From contig JAQSCZ010000116.1 of NCBI GenBank assembly GCA_029945665.1, positions 1-64,000 on the forward strand: DNA of 64,000 nt. The letters run 5' to 3'. Shown here piece by piece: positions 36,687-46,762 of this stretch. This DNA is from a bacterium (GTDB taxonomy: Bacteria; Bacteroidota; Bacteroidia; NS11-12g; UBA955). Below the pieces are notes generated by a model that was given only the letters and a program-made list of their open reading frames with translations, had not been told where the DNA came from and made no database searches. Each line of letters begins with the position of its first letter. Positions within the stretch are counted from its first letter, which is position 1. The translations under genes were made by a program, and so were the position numbers.

Positions 36687-37947
36687 GTAAATTAAAACTA
36701 TTTATTGCGGTGGCAAGTTCGTTTTGAAAAACATTCCATGGTCTATGCTTTGCTGTTTCTCTGGCGGCCTTGCCTGCAACAGCAATTGAATTTGGATTCT
36801 GAATTAAACTTTCAATAACATTTTGCAAGGCGCTTACCGAACCTGTTTCAACTAACCAACCATTTTTACCATTTTCGATAAGGTCAGGTCCAGCGCAATT
36901 ATAGGTTGCTATAACAGGAGTTCCTTGCGACATGGCTTCGGTAATCACCAATCCAAATCCATCAAATAATGTTGGAAAGACCAATACATCATGCTCACGC
37001 ATTGTAAGTAATATATCAGAATGATGTAAACTTGGAATCCAAGTATGCTTATTGAGTTCTGAATTTAAAACCTCGTTATTTTCATCAGCTTTTCTTCCAA
37101 CTAAAGTTAAAGTTACTTTATTACCTAGAGGTTGAATGGCTTCAAATAGATAAGCAATTCCTTTTTGTTGAGAGAGATTTCCAACAAATAGCAATTTTAT
37201 TGGTGTATTAATATTTATTTCTCTATAGTTTCTTGGTTCACTTACTTCTGGAAATCCATATGGCATAACCTTAATCGGAGGCAATTGACCTTGAAAATCA
37301 TTTAATGTCGAAGCAGTAAATTGACTAGCTACAAAAATCATATCAGCCATTTTTATTTCTTCATCTTTTCTTCTAAGTTTTTCTACTGAATCAAATAGGC
37401 CCGTTATAGTAGATTCCCATTGGGGAAATTTCTTTTTCTCTGCTTCTAGTATTCTTAATTTTGCTCGCCAATAACCAGTTGGTAAGTCATAGAAATTAAT
37501 GAATTTTCTTTTTTTAGATGCTAGAAACGAATAATAAGCACCATCTTCGAAAGCGTAAACAGCATTTAAAATTTGATCATTTGCATTTTCAATTTCCGCG
37601 GCAACTTTTCTATCGATGTTTCTAGTTATTTCTTGGACACTAAAAAAGCCAGTTTCTTGTTTAATTAGCTTCTTTAGATTTGCTTTGGTTGCGATAATTC
37701 GACCTAATTCCCTAAATGCATGTGTTTTAGTAAAAGGCTTTAAAACAATATCCAAACTGCGTTTACGCAATTCTTTAAAAGGACCATAATTGGTCAATTT
37801 ATATAAAAAGGTTTGTGGAAAGCATGCAATACTAGTAACATATCGAGAAAGTAATTGCGCATTCACAAATGCAATTGCAGAGGACCTGACATTCGCATTA
37901 CCTTGTGGATGAAATATAATTATTTTTAATGGCTTCTTTACTTTCAT
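36679..37947 (-). CDS. Family 4 glycosyltransferase
   Basis: This ~422-residue GT-B enzyme has IKLLFVGNLSQQKGIAYLFEAI and the EX7E region VFPTLFDGFGLVITEAMSQGTPVIAT. The ATG at 37947 (MKVKKPLKIIIFHPQG) is preferred because it lies 5 nt past the stop of the upstream acetyltransferase. An upstream in-frame start at 37965 would overlap that gene by 13 nt. It is a likely cytoplasmic glycosyltransferase for the exopolysaccharide. Confidence 0.85.
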   Translation of the reverse strand: MKVKKPLKIIIFHPQGNANVRSSAIAFVNAQLLSRYVTSIACFPQTFLYKLTNYGPFKELRKRSLDIVLKPFTKTHAFRELGRIIATKANLKKLIKQETGFFSVQEITRNIDRKVAAEIENANDQILNAVYAFEDGAYYSFLASKKRKFINFYDLPTGYWRAKLRILEAEKKKFPQWESTITGLFDSVEKLRRKDEEIKMADMIFVASQFTASTLNDFQGQLPPIKVMPYGFPEVSEPRNYREININTPIKLLFVGNLSQQKGIAYLFEAIQPLGNKVTLTLVGRKADENNEVLNSELNKHTWIPSLHHSDILLTMREHDVLVFPTLFDGFGLVITEAMSQGTPVIATYNCAGPDLIENGKNGWLVETGSVSALQNVIESLIQNPNSIAVAGKAARETAKHRPWNVFQNELATAINSFNLHG

Positions 37948-37952
37948 ATTAA

Positions 37953-38543
37953 TTATGATAACCAAGCATTGTTAGCTGCTAAGAATTCACAAGGATTATA
38001 GTCTAAATTTTCACAACGTTTTTTATTAATTGGTTTGGCAGGATTACCAGCCACTATTTCATTTGGCCCAACCGATTTAGTTACAACTGCTCTGGCTGCT
38101 ACAACCGCCCCTCTTCCTATGGTAACACCAGGCAACAACATTGCACCTGTTCCAATCCATGCATAATCTTCGATTTTAATTTTCGATTTAATCTCCTTCC
38201 ATTTCGGATCCAGAACATCATGAGAGGCCGTAAGAATTTCTACCCCATCGTTGATACAAACCCTGTTTCCTATTTTAACTTCATCATGTAAACTTAGTTT
38301 AACACGACCAAGAAAAGTTTCACTTCCTATTTGTAAATAGCTGTAACCCCCTTCGATATTTACCTCTCCAATTTCTGCTGATTCGTGGATAGTTGCTCCT
38401 TTACTTATTAATCTTCTTCTTCTTTGATTTCGTTTTGAAAGTTCCGAGAAACTCAATATCCGTTTGGCCCAATTCTTAAAAAAAGCAATTGAATTTAAAG
38501 GTGACTTCGATCTATTTCTCCATAAATATATTAAACTAGCCAT
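37953..38543 (-). CDS. Left-handed beta-helix acetyltransferase
   Basis: The 196-residue protein has hexapeptide repeats in the middle (VKIGNRVCINDGVEIL, then IEDYAWIGTGAMLLPGVTIGRGAVVAARAVVTKSV) and the coenzyme A-side ending IVAGNPAKPI. The catalytic-type His is in TASHDVLDP. It overlaps the upstream glycosyltransferase by 8 nt. It would O- or N-acetylate a sugar of the polysaccharide. The basic N-terminal ~50 residues (RNQRRRRLISKG) are a small extra segment. Confidence 0.85.
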   Translation of the reverse strand: MASLIYLWRNRSKSPLNSIAFFKNWAKRILSFSELSKRNQRRRRLISKGATIHESAEIGEVNIEGGYSYLQIGSETFLGRVKLSLHDEVKIGNRVCINDGVEILTASHDVLDPKWKEIKSKIKIEDYAWIGTGAMLLPGVTIGRGAVVAARAVVTKSVGPNEIVAGNPAKPINKKRCENLDYNPCEFLAANNAWLS

Positions 38544-39669
38544 TGATATTGATTGAATTTAATTTTTCGACAAATTGGTTGGTTACTGATTCGAGTGAAT
38601 TTAAATTTTCATTAAATTTACTTAATTCAAGTATATCAATTGTTTGATTAGGGTCATATAAGACGATACCATCCGCTATGTTAATAGGTCCTTTTATTGT
38701 TGGCTGCCATTTCCTAGAAACACTAATTACTTTAAGTCCATGCTCTAACATCGCTGCAACAGAGCCGCTTTTATCAAGCAGAGCAGTAGGAGTTGTTGAT
38801 ATACCAAAATTTGCATTTGACAACTCACGAGAAATTACAGATTGTGATTGTTCCCCCAAAACTAAAGTTTGCATTCCTTCATTTTTCCATGCATGAATCC
38901 ATGTATTTTGTTCATGACCACATCTCCCAATTAAAATCAATTTTACTTTATTGAGTTTATTGGCAAATTTAATGGCCACAAATTTTGCAAATGATTCAGC
39001 TGGAGCATTTGCATGTATACCTCCAAAAATAATGAAAGATATGTCATCATTCGATTTTTCGTTTTTATCACTGATATCTTTAATTGATTTAGATCTTTCA
39101 ATATTTCCAAACAAGGGAATTTGAAATGCATTGAATCCTAGAGTATTCAAATAGTTAATGTACAACTGTGTTTGAGTAGTTATTACTTTAGGCTTTAGTC
39201 TATTTATTGTCGACTTGATTAAGGAACGTTGAAGACGTCCCCAAATTTTTTCTTTGTATGAACTTTCCTTCGACATACCAACCCATAATTCATGAAACAT
39301 AATATGAAGATTATTTTTTGCAGTAAGTAATTCCATATAATTTGTCCAAGTATAGGGTAAACCTTTATCATGAAAAGCAAAAGGAACATATTGTAAACTT
39401 ATCCAGTCTGGCTGATTTTGTTCAACCCATTCCCTAGCATATTTAAAGCGAGCTGCATCAGATATTTGCTTGGGTATTCGCATAATAGCTATTTCTGAAT
39501 CTTCACTATTCTGAACTGCAATAGTTAGGTTTGAGACAAATTGGTCATTTATTGCAATTACAGATGCATTGTTTCCCAATTTATTTAATTGCCCTGCTAG
39601 CCTTCTGGTATAGTCTCCAACGCCATCTCTACCAGATTCTAATGAACCACAAATAAATATAATATTCAT
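38536..39669 (-). CDS. Glycosyltransferase, GT-B fold (divergent)
   Basis: The 377-residue protein begins NIIFICGSLESGRDGVGDYTRRLAGQL, the acceptor-side loop seen in GT4 enzymes. The usual C-terminal EX7E motif is not clear; the closest region is LSNANFGISTTPTALLDKSGSVAAMLEHGLKVI. It is therefore a divergent glycosyltransferase, possibly with altered catalysis. It sits between two acetyltransferases in the operon and overlaps the downstream one by 8 nt. Confidence 0.7.
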   Translation of the reverse strand: MNIIFICGSLESGRDGVGDYTRRLAGQLNKLGNNASVIAINDQFVSNLTIAVQNSEDSEIAIMRIPKQISDAARFKYAREWVEQNQPDWISLQYVPFAFHDKGLPYTWTNYMELLTAKNNLHIMFHELWVGMSKESSYKEKIWGRLQRSLIKSTINRLKPKVITTQTQLYINYLNTLGFNAFQIPLFGNIERSKSIKDISDKNEKSNDDISFIIFGGIHANAPAESFAKFVAIKFANKLNKVKLILIGRCGHEQNTWIHAWKNEGMQTLVLGEQSQSVISRELSNANFGISTTPTALLDKSGSVAAMLEHGLKVISVSRKWQPTIKGPINIADGIVLYDPNQTIDILELSKFNENLNSLESVTNQFVEKLNSINING

Positions 39670-39715
39670 TGCTAATCGTTTATTGGAAAACGCAATTTAA
39701 AGAATATTGAAATAA

Positions 39716-40264
39716 TTATTGAAACAACCTTTTATAAATGCGGGTATAGGTATTTTCACAAAACTGATCAACCTCATTTCTAATAAATTTGGCCGGAACA
39801 CCACCATACAATGTTAAAGGTGGAACATCTCTAGTAACGACAGCTCCAGCTGCAATTTTTGCTCCTTTTCCAATTGTAACACCTGGAAGTATCATTGCTC
39901 TTGTTCCAATCCACACAAAATCTTCTATAACTACTGGCAACTCGCGATCATATTTACCCTCTTCGTTTTTTTCGTGATCAGCTGTTAAAATAATCACATC
40001 TGAGGAAATGGAAACACTTTGGCCGATTGTTACCCCACCTCTTGTATCTATTCGACAACGTGCATTAATAACAGCATATTTGCCAAGTTTTAGTCCACGT
40101 GCACAATCGAAGCTGCAACGCATTAAAATTGTAGAATGTTGGCCAATTTCAAATCCCATGAAATGCTTATAGTAGAAATTGCGAATTGCGTGACTAGGTA
40201 CTTTATTTATCCATTCATTACAGAAATAAAGTCTCAATTCAGAGAGGAAACTATTTATTGTCAT
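39716..40264 (-). CDS. Left-handed beta-helix acetyltransferase
   Basis: The 182-residue hexapeptide-repeat protein contains [19 protein letters not shown] (with the catalytic-type His) and [32 protein letters not shown], ending in [10 protein letters not shown]. This is the maltose/galactoside O-acetyltransferase-like fold. It is the third acetyltransferase of the operon, about equally distant from the other two by eye, so each may modify a different sugar position. It lies 10 nt downstream of an unusual putative glycosyltransferase. Confidence 0.85.
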   Translation of the reverse strand: MTINSFLSELRLYFCNEWINKVPSHAIRNFYYKHFMGFEIGQHSTILMRCSFDCARGLKLGKYAVINARCRIDTRGGVTIGQSVSISSDVIILTADHEKNEEGKYDRELPVVIEDFVWIGTRAMILPGVTIGKGAKIAAGAVVTRDVPPLTLYGGVPAKFIRNEVDQFCENTYTRIYKRLFQ

Positions 40265-40274
40265 CTTTTTAATT

Positions 40275-41222
40275 TTATTTTTTTTGATAAATCCTTCCGA
40301 TCATTGACGCGACTTTTAAACTCAGTCTTTTTCTTTTAATAACAGAAGAGGAAAATGATTGAATAGGTCCATCAACACATTTCCAATACGCACTTTCAGG
40401 TAAGGTTGGAGAATGTCCTTTAAGTGCTGAAAGAATAAATTTCTTTTTCCATGGTTTGGGCGATCCAACTGCGTGGGACATCGTCCAACCACCGTGAATA
40501 AAATCCATTCCTTCGGGTCCAATTTCACTAATTGGAGAATGGCAACACATCGCTGCAATATTCATTGCATCTTGATCGGTTGCAAAAAAAGGATCTGTTC
40601 TATCTGTTGGCATAAATTTATCAGGAGCTAGATTAAAATGTTCAATTCCAACATCCATTATTTTTTTCCAAACCGTTAAATATTCTTGATAATCGCGATG
40701 AACACCACAAAAACCACCATTGATGTAAGAATATAATTGTCTAGTCACTTTTTGACCAGCTTTTTCAATAACTTCTTCCCACATTCTTCTGATAGGATGT
40801 GATGGTGGCATATCTGTGGCAATAATCTCATGAACCAAAGCAACGCCATGTTTCATCCATTTTTCAAAGAAAGACCAATTACATTTAATTACTATGTCTG
40901 GGTCGAAGTAAGAGAGAGAAATTGATTTTTTTGCTGGACCATTAAACAATCTGATCATAAAATCAGGTTTATAGTTTGTTAAATGAAACGTTGTATTTAC
41001 AGGTAAAAAATGCACTTTTAGATCCTCATAAACATTTAGTGTAGTAGCGCCTTCCCACTCAAGCTCTGGGTTTAAAATTGCTGGTGAACACCATTCTGGC
41101 AATGGACCTCTATATCCAACATAGACATTCCCACGAAAGCCATTTTTATAGAGGGAATTAGTTAATCCTGCTATGCCATGGTGAAAATGTTTCTCAAAAA
41201 GAGTACAAATTGATGAATTCAT
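40275..41222 (-). CDS. Uncharacterised protein, possible GT-A-type glycosyltransferase
   Basis: This 315-residue protein is not recognised with confidence. It begins [21 protein letters not shown], resembling the acceptor loop of GT8-like enzymes, and has [22 protein letters not shown], where YFDPD could be a DxD-type metal site. Later [18 protein letters not shown] and [15 protein letters not shown] could form the sugar-binding part of a GT-A fold. The C-terminal ~30 residues are basic ([22 protein letters not shown]). Its position between a GT2 and an acetyltransferase supports glycan synthesis. No membrane segment is visible. Confidence 0.5.
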   Translation of the reverse strand: MNSSICTLFEKHFHHGIAGLTNSLYKNGFRGNVYVGYRGPLPEWCSPAILNPELEWEGATTLNVYEDLKVHFLPVNTTFHLTNYKPDFMIRLFNGPAKKSISLSYFDPDIVIKCNWSFFEKWMKHGVALVHEIIATDMPPSHPIRRMWEEVIEKAGQKVTRQLYSYINGGFCGVHRDYQEYLTVWKKIMDVGIEHFNLAPDKFMPTDRTDPFFATDQDAMNIAAMCCHSPISEIGPEGMDFIHGGWTMSHAVGSPKPWKKKFILSALKGHSPTLPESAYWKCVDGPIQSFSSSVIKRKRLSLKVASMIGRIYQKK

Positions 41223-41254
41223 AATTTTATTGTTTTCAATTAAATGTTTTAATT

Positions 41255-42235
41255 TTAAAAGTCACTGTGAAGAAGTTTTATTTTCCTAAAAATTCTCGCT
41301 AACTGGTAGGCCCATTTGTTATTCCCACCATTTGCTATCATTTTTTTCAATAACCAATCTTCAGAAATAAGAGTTTGCATGGCTTCAATAAATATATCAT
41401 TTTGTGAGCTATCTAATACTCTTTTCAATAGTGACCTATCAGTATAACTTTCATTTAGGAGGGTTGTAATAATGAACCCTCTTCCACTTAGTATTGCTTT
41501 CCGTGCTAATTTGGGATTACTTAATTTTAATTGATTGGACATATTTATAAACATCAATGGCCAACAATCTCTTGTTATGCTTTGATTTTTTATTGCATCC
41601 TGATTTTCGTGCCTCCGCCAAAAGTTAATCGGTTTATCGGTGGCGAATAAATTTAATTTTGTGGCATTAGAATAAATCCATAACCAATCATTTCCACTAT
41701 GAGGTTTTGATACGAATGGCATTTTAAGCATTACCTCTCGTTTTAAAACAGATAAAACAGGAAAACCTAAACCATCATTTAGAGCATTTTCTATCAGATC
41801 CTCACCTTTCATAGGGCCTTTCTTGAATAGCATTTGAATTACAGAATCTTCAACTGAATCTTTAAATGTTGCAAATGACCCAAAAAAGACTTCAATTGTT
41901 TGATCTATAAGAAAAGCTTCCATAAAATTGGTGAAAATATTCTCATAAACAATATCATCACTACACAAAATCGAAACATATTCTGAGCTGGCATATTCAA
42001 TACACTTATTCCAATTTCCGAAAAGGCCGATGTTCTCAATATTTCTAAAATATTTAATTCTAGGATCATTATATTTAGAAACAATACTTTCAAATTCTGT
42101 ATGATTTGAATTATCATCCACCACAATTATTTCACTGCAATCCTTCACTGCGATTGCCGATTCAAGTGCCATTTCGAACCCAAAAACACGGTTATAGACT
42201 GGAATTCCTATGGAATAGGTCGGTTTTATTTTCAT
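41255..42235 (-). CDS. Family 2 glycosyltransferase
   Basis: The 326-residue protein has the GT2 N-terminal domain: YSIGIPVYNRVFGFEMALESAI, IIVVDDNSN and the DxD-type SILCSDDIVYE. Its C-terminal half (GNDWLWIY... INFWRRHENQD) carries the ED/RRH-like features of acceptor binding in this family. It is the first glycosyltransferase after the flippase gene, 17 nt away. The donor sugar is unknown. Confidence 0.86.
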   Translation of the reverse strand: MKIKPTYSIGIPVYNRVFGFEMALESAIAVKDCSEIIVVDDNSNHTEFESIVSKYNDPRIKYFRNIENIGLFGNWNKCIEYASSEYVSILCSDDIVYENIFTNFMEAFLIDQTIEVFFGSFATFKDSVEDSVIQMLFKKGPMKGEDLIENALNDGLGFPVLSVLKREVMLKMPFVSKPHSGNDWLWIYSNATKLNLFATDKPINFWRRHENQDAIKNQSITRDCWPLMFINMSNQLKLSNPKLARKAILSGRGFIITTLLNESYTDRSLLKRVLDSSQNDIFIEAMQTLISEDWLLKKMIANGGNNKWAYQLARIFRKIKLLHSDF

Positions 42236-42252
42236 TATTTGCCGCTAATAAA

Positions 42253-43557
42253 TTATAAGCTCATTTTTTTAAAATCACTGTTCACTTTAAAAATGAAATA
42301 CATATAATACATTAATATCTCTATTACTGCGATAATAATATTTAACTTTAAGACACCAAGCAGAGTAGTAGCATCAATTAAGAACGCTCCTATAACTATG
42401 GTTATTGCAATCACTGGTATTGTTACTAAAGGATTTACAATTATTCCTCGGTTAACTGATAAACTAAAAGATGCTCCGCCTAAGATTCCAAGACAAGAAC
42501 CGGCAATACTTAAAATTAGTTCTGATTGAAGATTCGCATAATCTTTGCCAATAATCCATAAAATTTGATTTGGAAAAAGATATGTAAAACCCAAAATAAA
42601 AACACCTAAAAGGGCGAGCCCGAGTTGTATAAGGAAAAAAATTTTTATGAGTCTATTTTTATCATTAGGCAATCGAGAAAAACGAGGTACCACTAATGTC
42701 CCCATTAATGTTCCTATAACACCTAGCATCATTCCTAAGCGACCCAATGCGCCCACTTGCGCAACAGAATTTGTATTACCAAAGAAAGAAAGCAGCCAAA
42801 TTGTTATTTGCCCTGATACACAAAAGTAGATAGCCCCGGGCAATATTCTTTTGACAAAAGCTAAAATTTCTTTGCGAATTGTTGGATCTGGTTTTTGACC
42901 CATATCGACATATTTTGAAGAAATTTTTCGCAGATTGAGATTAGACCAAATTTGAGCAATACCTGAGGCAATGATTGCAATGAAGGCCCAAGGAAAAGCA
43001 AAAATCAACAAGGTGGTTAATACCAATCGACCACTATTTGTATAAACATTATTCCTTTGTAAAGGTAAAATATCTTGGTGCAGTTTTGGAGCCAGTTGCA
43101 AAATGGTTCCAGATAAAGCTGTAAAAAATGCAGGTATAAGAGAAGCAAGCAATAAAATTGACATGACCCAACTTGCGCCATGGTGTATGAGTAAATAAAT
43201 AAGAAATGGTGTAACAATAATCAAGCTTCCAATTGCAAATTTCTTTCTCAAATCCATACCAGTTGTTAAAACAATGCCTAATTTAAGTTTGTCTTGCCAT
43301 ACTTTTCCTGCTTGGGCCATTGTGCCAGAGGATATTCCACCATCGGCCAATACAGTCATCGTTCCCAACATGGTGTTTGCAAGTGTATAAAAAGCGTATT
43401 CACTTGGAGGTAATAAGCGAATAACAAGTATTCCACTCACAAGTCCTAAAAGTTGAACAATAACTTGAGCCCCGCCAGTAAAACCGATCAGTTTAACCCA
43501 ATTTAATAATTTGTCAAATTTTGACTTATCAAATATTGTATTTGAAGTAAATCCCAA
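42253..43557 (-). CDS. Polysaccharide flippase, Wzx-like (MOP superfamily)
   Basis: This 434-residue protein has about twelve hydrophobic helices and the N-terminal GGAQVIVQLLGLVSGILVIRLLPPSEYAFYTLANTMLG, a typical start of MOP-superfamily polysaccharide exporters. It would flip lipid-linked repeat units across the inner membrane for the Wzy-like polymerase. It lies 21 nt downstream of the Wzc-like gene in the same operon. Sequence conservation is low in this family, but topology and context agree. Confidence 0.82.
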   Translation of the reverse strand: MGFTSNTIFDKSKFDKLLNWVKLIGFTGGAQVIVQLLGLVSGILVIRLLPPSEYAFYTLANTMLGTMTVLADGGISSGTMAQAGKVWQDKLKLGIVLTTGMDLRKKFAIGSLIIVTPFLIYLLIHHGASWVMSILLLASLIPAFFTALSGTILQLAPKLHQDILPLQRNNVYTNSGRLVLTTLLIFAFPWAFIAIIASGIAQIWSNLNLRKISSKYVDMGQKPDPTIRKEILAFVKRILPGAIYFCVSGQITIWLLSFFGNTNSVAQVGALGRLGMMLGVIGTLMGTLVVPRFSRLPNDKNRLIKIFFLIQLGLALLGVFILGFTYLFPNQILWIIGKDYANLQSELILSIAGSCLGILGGASFSLSVNRGIIVNPLVTIPVIAITIVIGAFLIDATTLLGVLKLNIIIAVIEILMYYMYFIFKVNSDFKKMSL

Positions 43558-43578
43558 AATTTATTTTATGAACGGCTC

Positions 43579-45948
43579 TTAGGCCTTTATATTTTTTTTA
43601 AATAATTTTTTATTCTTCACTTTAGATTCTGGCTCACCATAACCACCATAGCCATATCCATATCCATTGCCGTAGCCATAGGTAGGTGACTTACCAATTC
43701 CAAAAACGCCTCGTGTTTTTAACCCATTAAAAATTAAATTCAGATTATTAAATTCTCGATTTACAAATAACTGATTTACAAATTTTAAATATTTTTTTGG
43801 CGTGTGCTTGTGTCGAATTACATAAATCGACAAATCTGCGTACTTATTTAAAATTTTGGCATCCGTCACTAACCCAATTGGCGGTGAATCTATTATTACA
43901 AAATCAAAATCTTTTTTAAGTTGTTCCATCATTAAATCCAAATTACCATTTAACATCAATTCTGTAGGATTTGGTGGAATTGCGCCTGAAGGTAATACAA
44001 ACAAATTCTTGACATGCTCTACTGGTTTAATTATTTTATTCAGGGGCACGATGCCCGCTAAATAATTTGAAATACCTGGTTCATTTTCAATTTTCAGCAT
44101 TTTACTTAGTTTGGGTTTTCTTAAATCCAATTCAAGTAAAACTACCTTCTTATCAGTAAGCGCCAAACTTGCTCCCATATTTATTGCTATAAAACTTTTC
44201 CCATCACCTGAGATTGATGACGTAAAAAGAATTGTTTTTTTATCTCCGTTCATTCCTAAATAAGTAAGGGATGTTCTGAGTGATCTAAATTGCTCTGCAA
44301 TTGACGACCTGTTTGTTTCTGTAATAACAGGTACTTGATCGCTTTCATCGTGCAGTATTTCAGCTAATATTGTTGCGCGTGTTGCCTTCTCAATTTCACT
44401 TCTAAAAACAATTGTTTTGTTGAACTTCTCCTTCATTAAAACGAATAATATTGCCACCAAAAAACCAACAACTAATGCAATAAAATACAGACTTGTTTTA
44501 ACAGGACTTACTGGGTATCCTAAACTCTCAGCATCATTTACTAATCGACTATCGGCAATCGCTGATGCATAAGATAAAGCGGTTTCTTCTCGTTTTTGTA
44601 ATAAGAAAGTATAAATACTATTTTTAATCGATTGTTGTCTTGAAATATCTACTAAATCTCTTTCTTGTTTAGGCATTTTGAGCAACTTCGAAGTGTATTT
44701 GTTACTTTCATTTTGAACTTTGCCTTGACGGGAGGTGAGGTTTTGTCTAAAATTTCTTAAATTTTCAAGTAAGCTAGGTTTTAGTTGTGCAATTTGACCT
44801 TTTAATGCAATCACACTTGGAGCATTTTCAGCACTGGTTTTTCTTAATGTATTTAGTTTAAGTTCCGCCTCATTTAATTTATTCAAAACTTGCGACAAGA
44901 CGGGATCTGTAATTCCCATTGTAGCAGGAACTGTACCTGCACCATCATTCTTATTTGCTACATAGCTTTCAATTTGATTAAGAACATCCATTTGAATTCT
45001 AATTTCAGAAAGTTGTTGATCGCTATTCTGAACACTACTTAAATAAGCTGAACCTTCTGTTGATAAATCAACAATTCCTTTTTCAGTCATATAATCCACT
45101 TTCTCTCCTTCAATGTTTGAAAGTTCTAGCGTTACTTTTGCTAAACGTTCTTCGATAAAATCCAATGTGTTTTTAGACATTGTGTTTTTTTCGTTAATTG
45201 CATCTTTATTATAGGTTTTAATTAAGGTATTGAGGATATCTTCGGCTCTTTTAGGCGATGGATCAGTATAACTGAGATTAAGTATGGTTGACTGACTAGA
45301 GGCAGCATTGACTTGTAAATTATTAACCATTCCTTTAGCCAAATTGGTTATTGTTTGCAGAACAAGGAAAAATTGACTGCTTGTCTTTTGGTCATTAAGG
45401 TGATTATAATTAATTCTAAACTTACCATAAGGTGTATTAACAGGTACTTCTAGTGGATATTTTTTACCTTCAAATAAAACAGATTTATCTGTTGGGTTGT
45501 ATGTGAATTTTATAAATCCCCCTGAGGATTTGATTTTGTTAGGTTCAAGTGATATGAAAGTAACAGGAGAATTGGTGTATGCTAATAAATGATGAATTCT
45601 ACCTGGAACATATATTTGAGCATATAAACCCAAATCTTGCACAACTTGTCCCATCAATTTCTGTGATTTCAAAATTTCAATTTCATTTTTAACATTCTTT
45701 TTCGTTGCAGTAACGTCAAGAGCCTTTAAAATTGTTTCGGTCCCACTTTCTTCATCTTTTAGTATTAAAGTAGCATTGGCTTGGTATATCGGTGTTTGAT
45801 AACGAATATACATAAAGGCTGTAAATAAACTGATGGATACAGTTATTAAAAAAACTGGCCAAAAAGGTAAATACAAGTGAATCAATTCTGAAATTGAATT
45901 CGAATCTTCATCCTTTTCGAATGGATTTTGATGCGAGGTATTAGACAT
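43579..45948 (-). CDS. Polysaccharide co-polymerase with tyrosine autokinase domain (Wzc-like)
   Basis: The 789-residue protein has a first membrane helix (~31-49), a Wzz-type chain-length domain with coiled coils (~240-470), a second helix (~486-506), and a BY-kinase domain. The kinase has Walker A SSISGDGKS (577-585), Walker A' LLELDLRKPKLS and Walker B VIIDSPPIG. A Tyr/Gly-rich tail (YGYGNGYGYGYGGYG) near the C-terminus supplies autophosphorylation sites. It controls polymer length and export together with Wza. No low-molecular-weight or PHP-type tyrosine phosphatase gene is present in this locus, so dephosphorylation must be encoded elsewhere. Confidence 0.93.
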   Translation of the reverse strand: MSNTSHQNPFEKDEDSNSISELIHLYLPFWPVFLITVSISLFTAFMYIRYQTPIYQANATLILKDEESGTETILKALDVTATKKNVKNEIEILKSQKLMGQVVQDLGLYAQIYVPGRIHHLLAYTNSPVTFISLEPNKIKSSGGFIKFTYNPTDKSVLFEGKKYPLEVPVNTPYGKFRINYNHLNDQKTSSQFFLVLQTITNLAKGMVNNLQVNAASSQSTILNLSYTDPSPKRAEDILNTLIKTYNKDAINEKNTMSKNTLDFIEERLAKVTLELSNIEGEKVDYMTEKGIVDLSTEGSAYLSSVQNSDQQLSEIRIQMDVLNQIESYVANKNDGAGTVPATMGITDPVLSQVLNKLNEAELKLNTLRKTSAENAPSVIALKGQIAQLKPSLLENLRNFRQNLTSRQGKVQNESNKYTSKLLKMPKQERDLVDISRQQSIKNSIYTFLLQKREETALSYASAIADSRLVNDAESLGYPVSPVKTSLYFIALVVGFLVAILFVLMKEKFNKTIVFRSEIEKATRATILAEILHDESDQVPVITETNRSSIAEQFRSLRTSLTYLGMNGDKKTILFTSSISGDGKSFIAINMGASLALTDKKVVLLELDLRKPKLSKMLKIENEPGISNYLAGIVPLNKIIKPVEHVKNLFVLPSGAIPPNPTELMLNGNLDLMMEQLKKDFDFVIIDSPPIGLVTDAKILNKYADLSIYVIRHKHTPKKYLKFVNQLFVNREFNNLNLIFNGLKTRGVFGIGKSPTYGYGNGYGYGYGGYGEPESKVKNKKLFKKNIKA

Positions 45949-45961
45949 ATATCTTGTGTTG

Positions 45962-46762
45962 TTATTTTATAGTTCTAGAAGTAGAGTAAATAAGCAGTAA
46001 AAACGAAAAAGTTGTTATGATAAGTGACAGATTTTGGGAAACTCTAGAAAGCGGAGTCGCTTTATTTTTTGTAGATTCGACATAAATTAGATCTTGATTT
46101 TGAAGATAATAAATATCGGTTGTAAATATTTCATTGCTATTTAAACTAAATCTTCTCGTAATTCGCTTTCCATCCTTTTCTCTTATTAGCAATATGTTAT
46201 CTCGACTGCTGTATATCGTCAAATCACCTGCCATTGCTAGTGCTTCAATAATTGTGATATGTTCGTTAGGTACTATTATCAGTCCAGGTTTTGCAACTTC
46301 ACCTAAAATAGTAATTTTAAAATTTGTGATTCGTACAGAGACAATTGGATTTATTGCAAATTGTCTATTGGTTAATTGCTTTGCTATGGTATCAGCCAAT
46401 TGTATCTTATTCAAGCCACTCGCTTTAACAGAGCCTAGTAGTGGCAATTTTATATTGCCAGAATCATCAACAAGGTAACCAACATTCCCTGCTCCAGCGA
46501 TACCAGCACTCCCGCCACTTGTATTTGCAGCCGAGGCATTAAAGATTTTAAATGTTTCTTCGTCTAAACAAAAAATGGAAACTTGCAGTAAATCACTTGA
46601 TTTTATAATATTTTCTTTGGGATAAGGTGTAACATCACTTACAGTATTTGTAGACAAAGATTTAAAATACAGTAATTCCTTGTTTTTTCTTGTAAGGCAA
46701 GAACTTAAATTTAATCCTAAAATAATCAGAATGAAATAAAGTATAAATTGTTTTTTTCTCAT
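45962..46762 (-). CDS. Polysaccharide export outer-membrane lipoprotein (Wza-like)
   Basis: The 266-residue protein has a lipoprotein signal with lipobox LSSC (Cys22). A polysaccharide export (PES) domain follows, with IIKSSDLLQVSIF and VDDSGNIKLPLLGSVKASGLN, and then SLBB-like segments (FKITILGEVAKPGLIIVPNEHITIIEALAMAG). A C-terminal hydrophobic helix (LIITTFSFLLLIYS) is present. It forms the outer-membrane export channel for the polymer. It is the first structural gene of the operon and lies downstream of the antiterminator gene. Confidence 0.92.
   Translation of the reverse strand: MRKKQFILYFILIILGLNLSSCLTRKNKELLYFKSLSTNTVSDVTPYPKENIIKSSDLLQVSIFCLDEETFKIFNASAANTSGGSAGIAGAGNVGYLVDDSGNIKLPLLGSVKASGLNKIQLADTIAKQLTNRQFAINPIVSVRITNFKITILGEVAKPGLIIVPNEHITIIEALAMAGDLTIYSSRDNILLIREKDGKRITRRFSLNSNEIFTTDIYYLQNQDLIYVESTKNKATPLSRVSQNLSLIITTFSFLLLIYSTSRTIK

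Noticed and set aside
27232-46762. Horizontal transfer of the polysaccharide locus
   Set aside because: No integrase, IS or tRNA boundary is present and base composition looks like the surroundings by eye, so the sequence alone does not support it.
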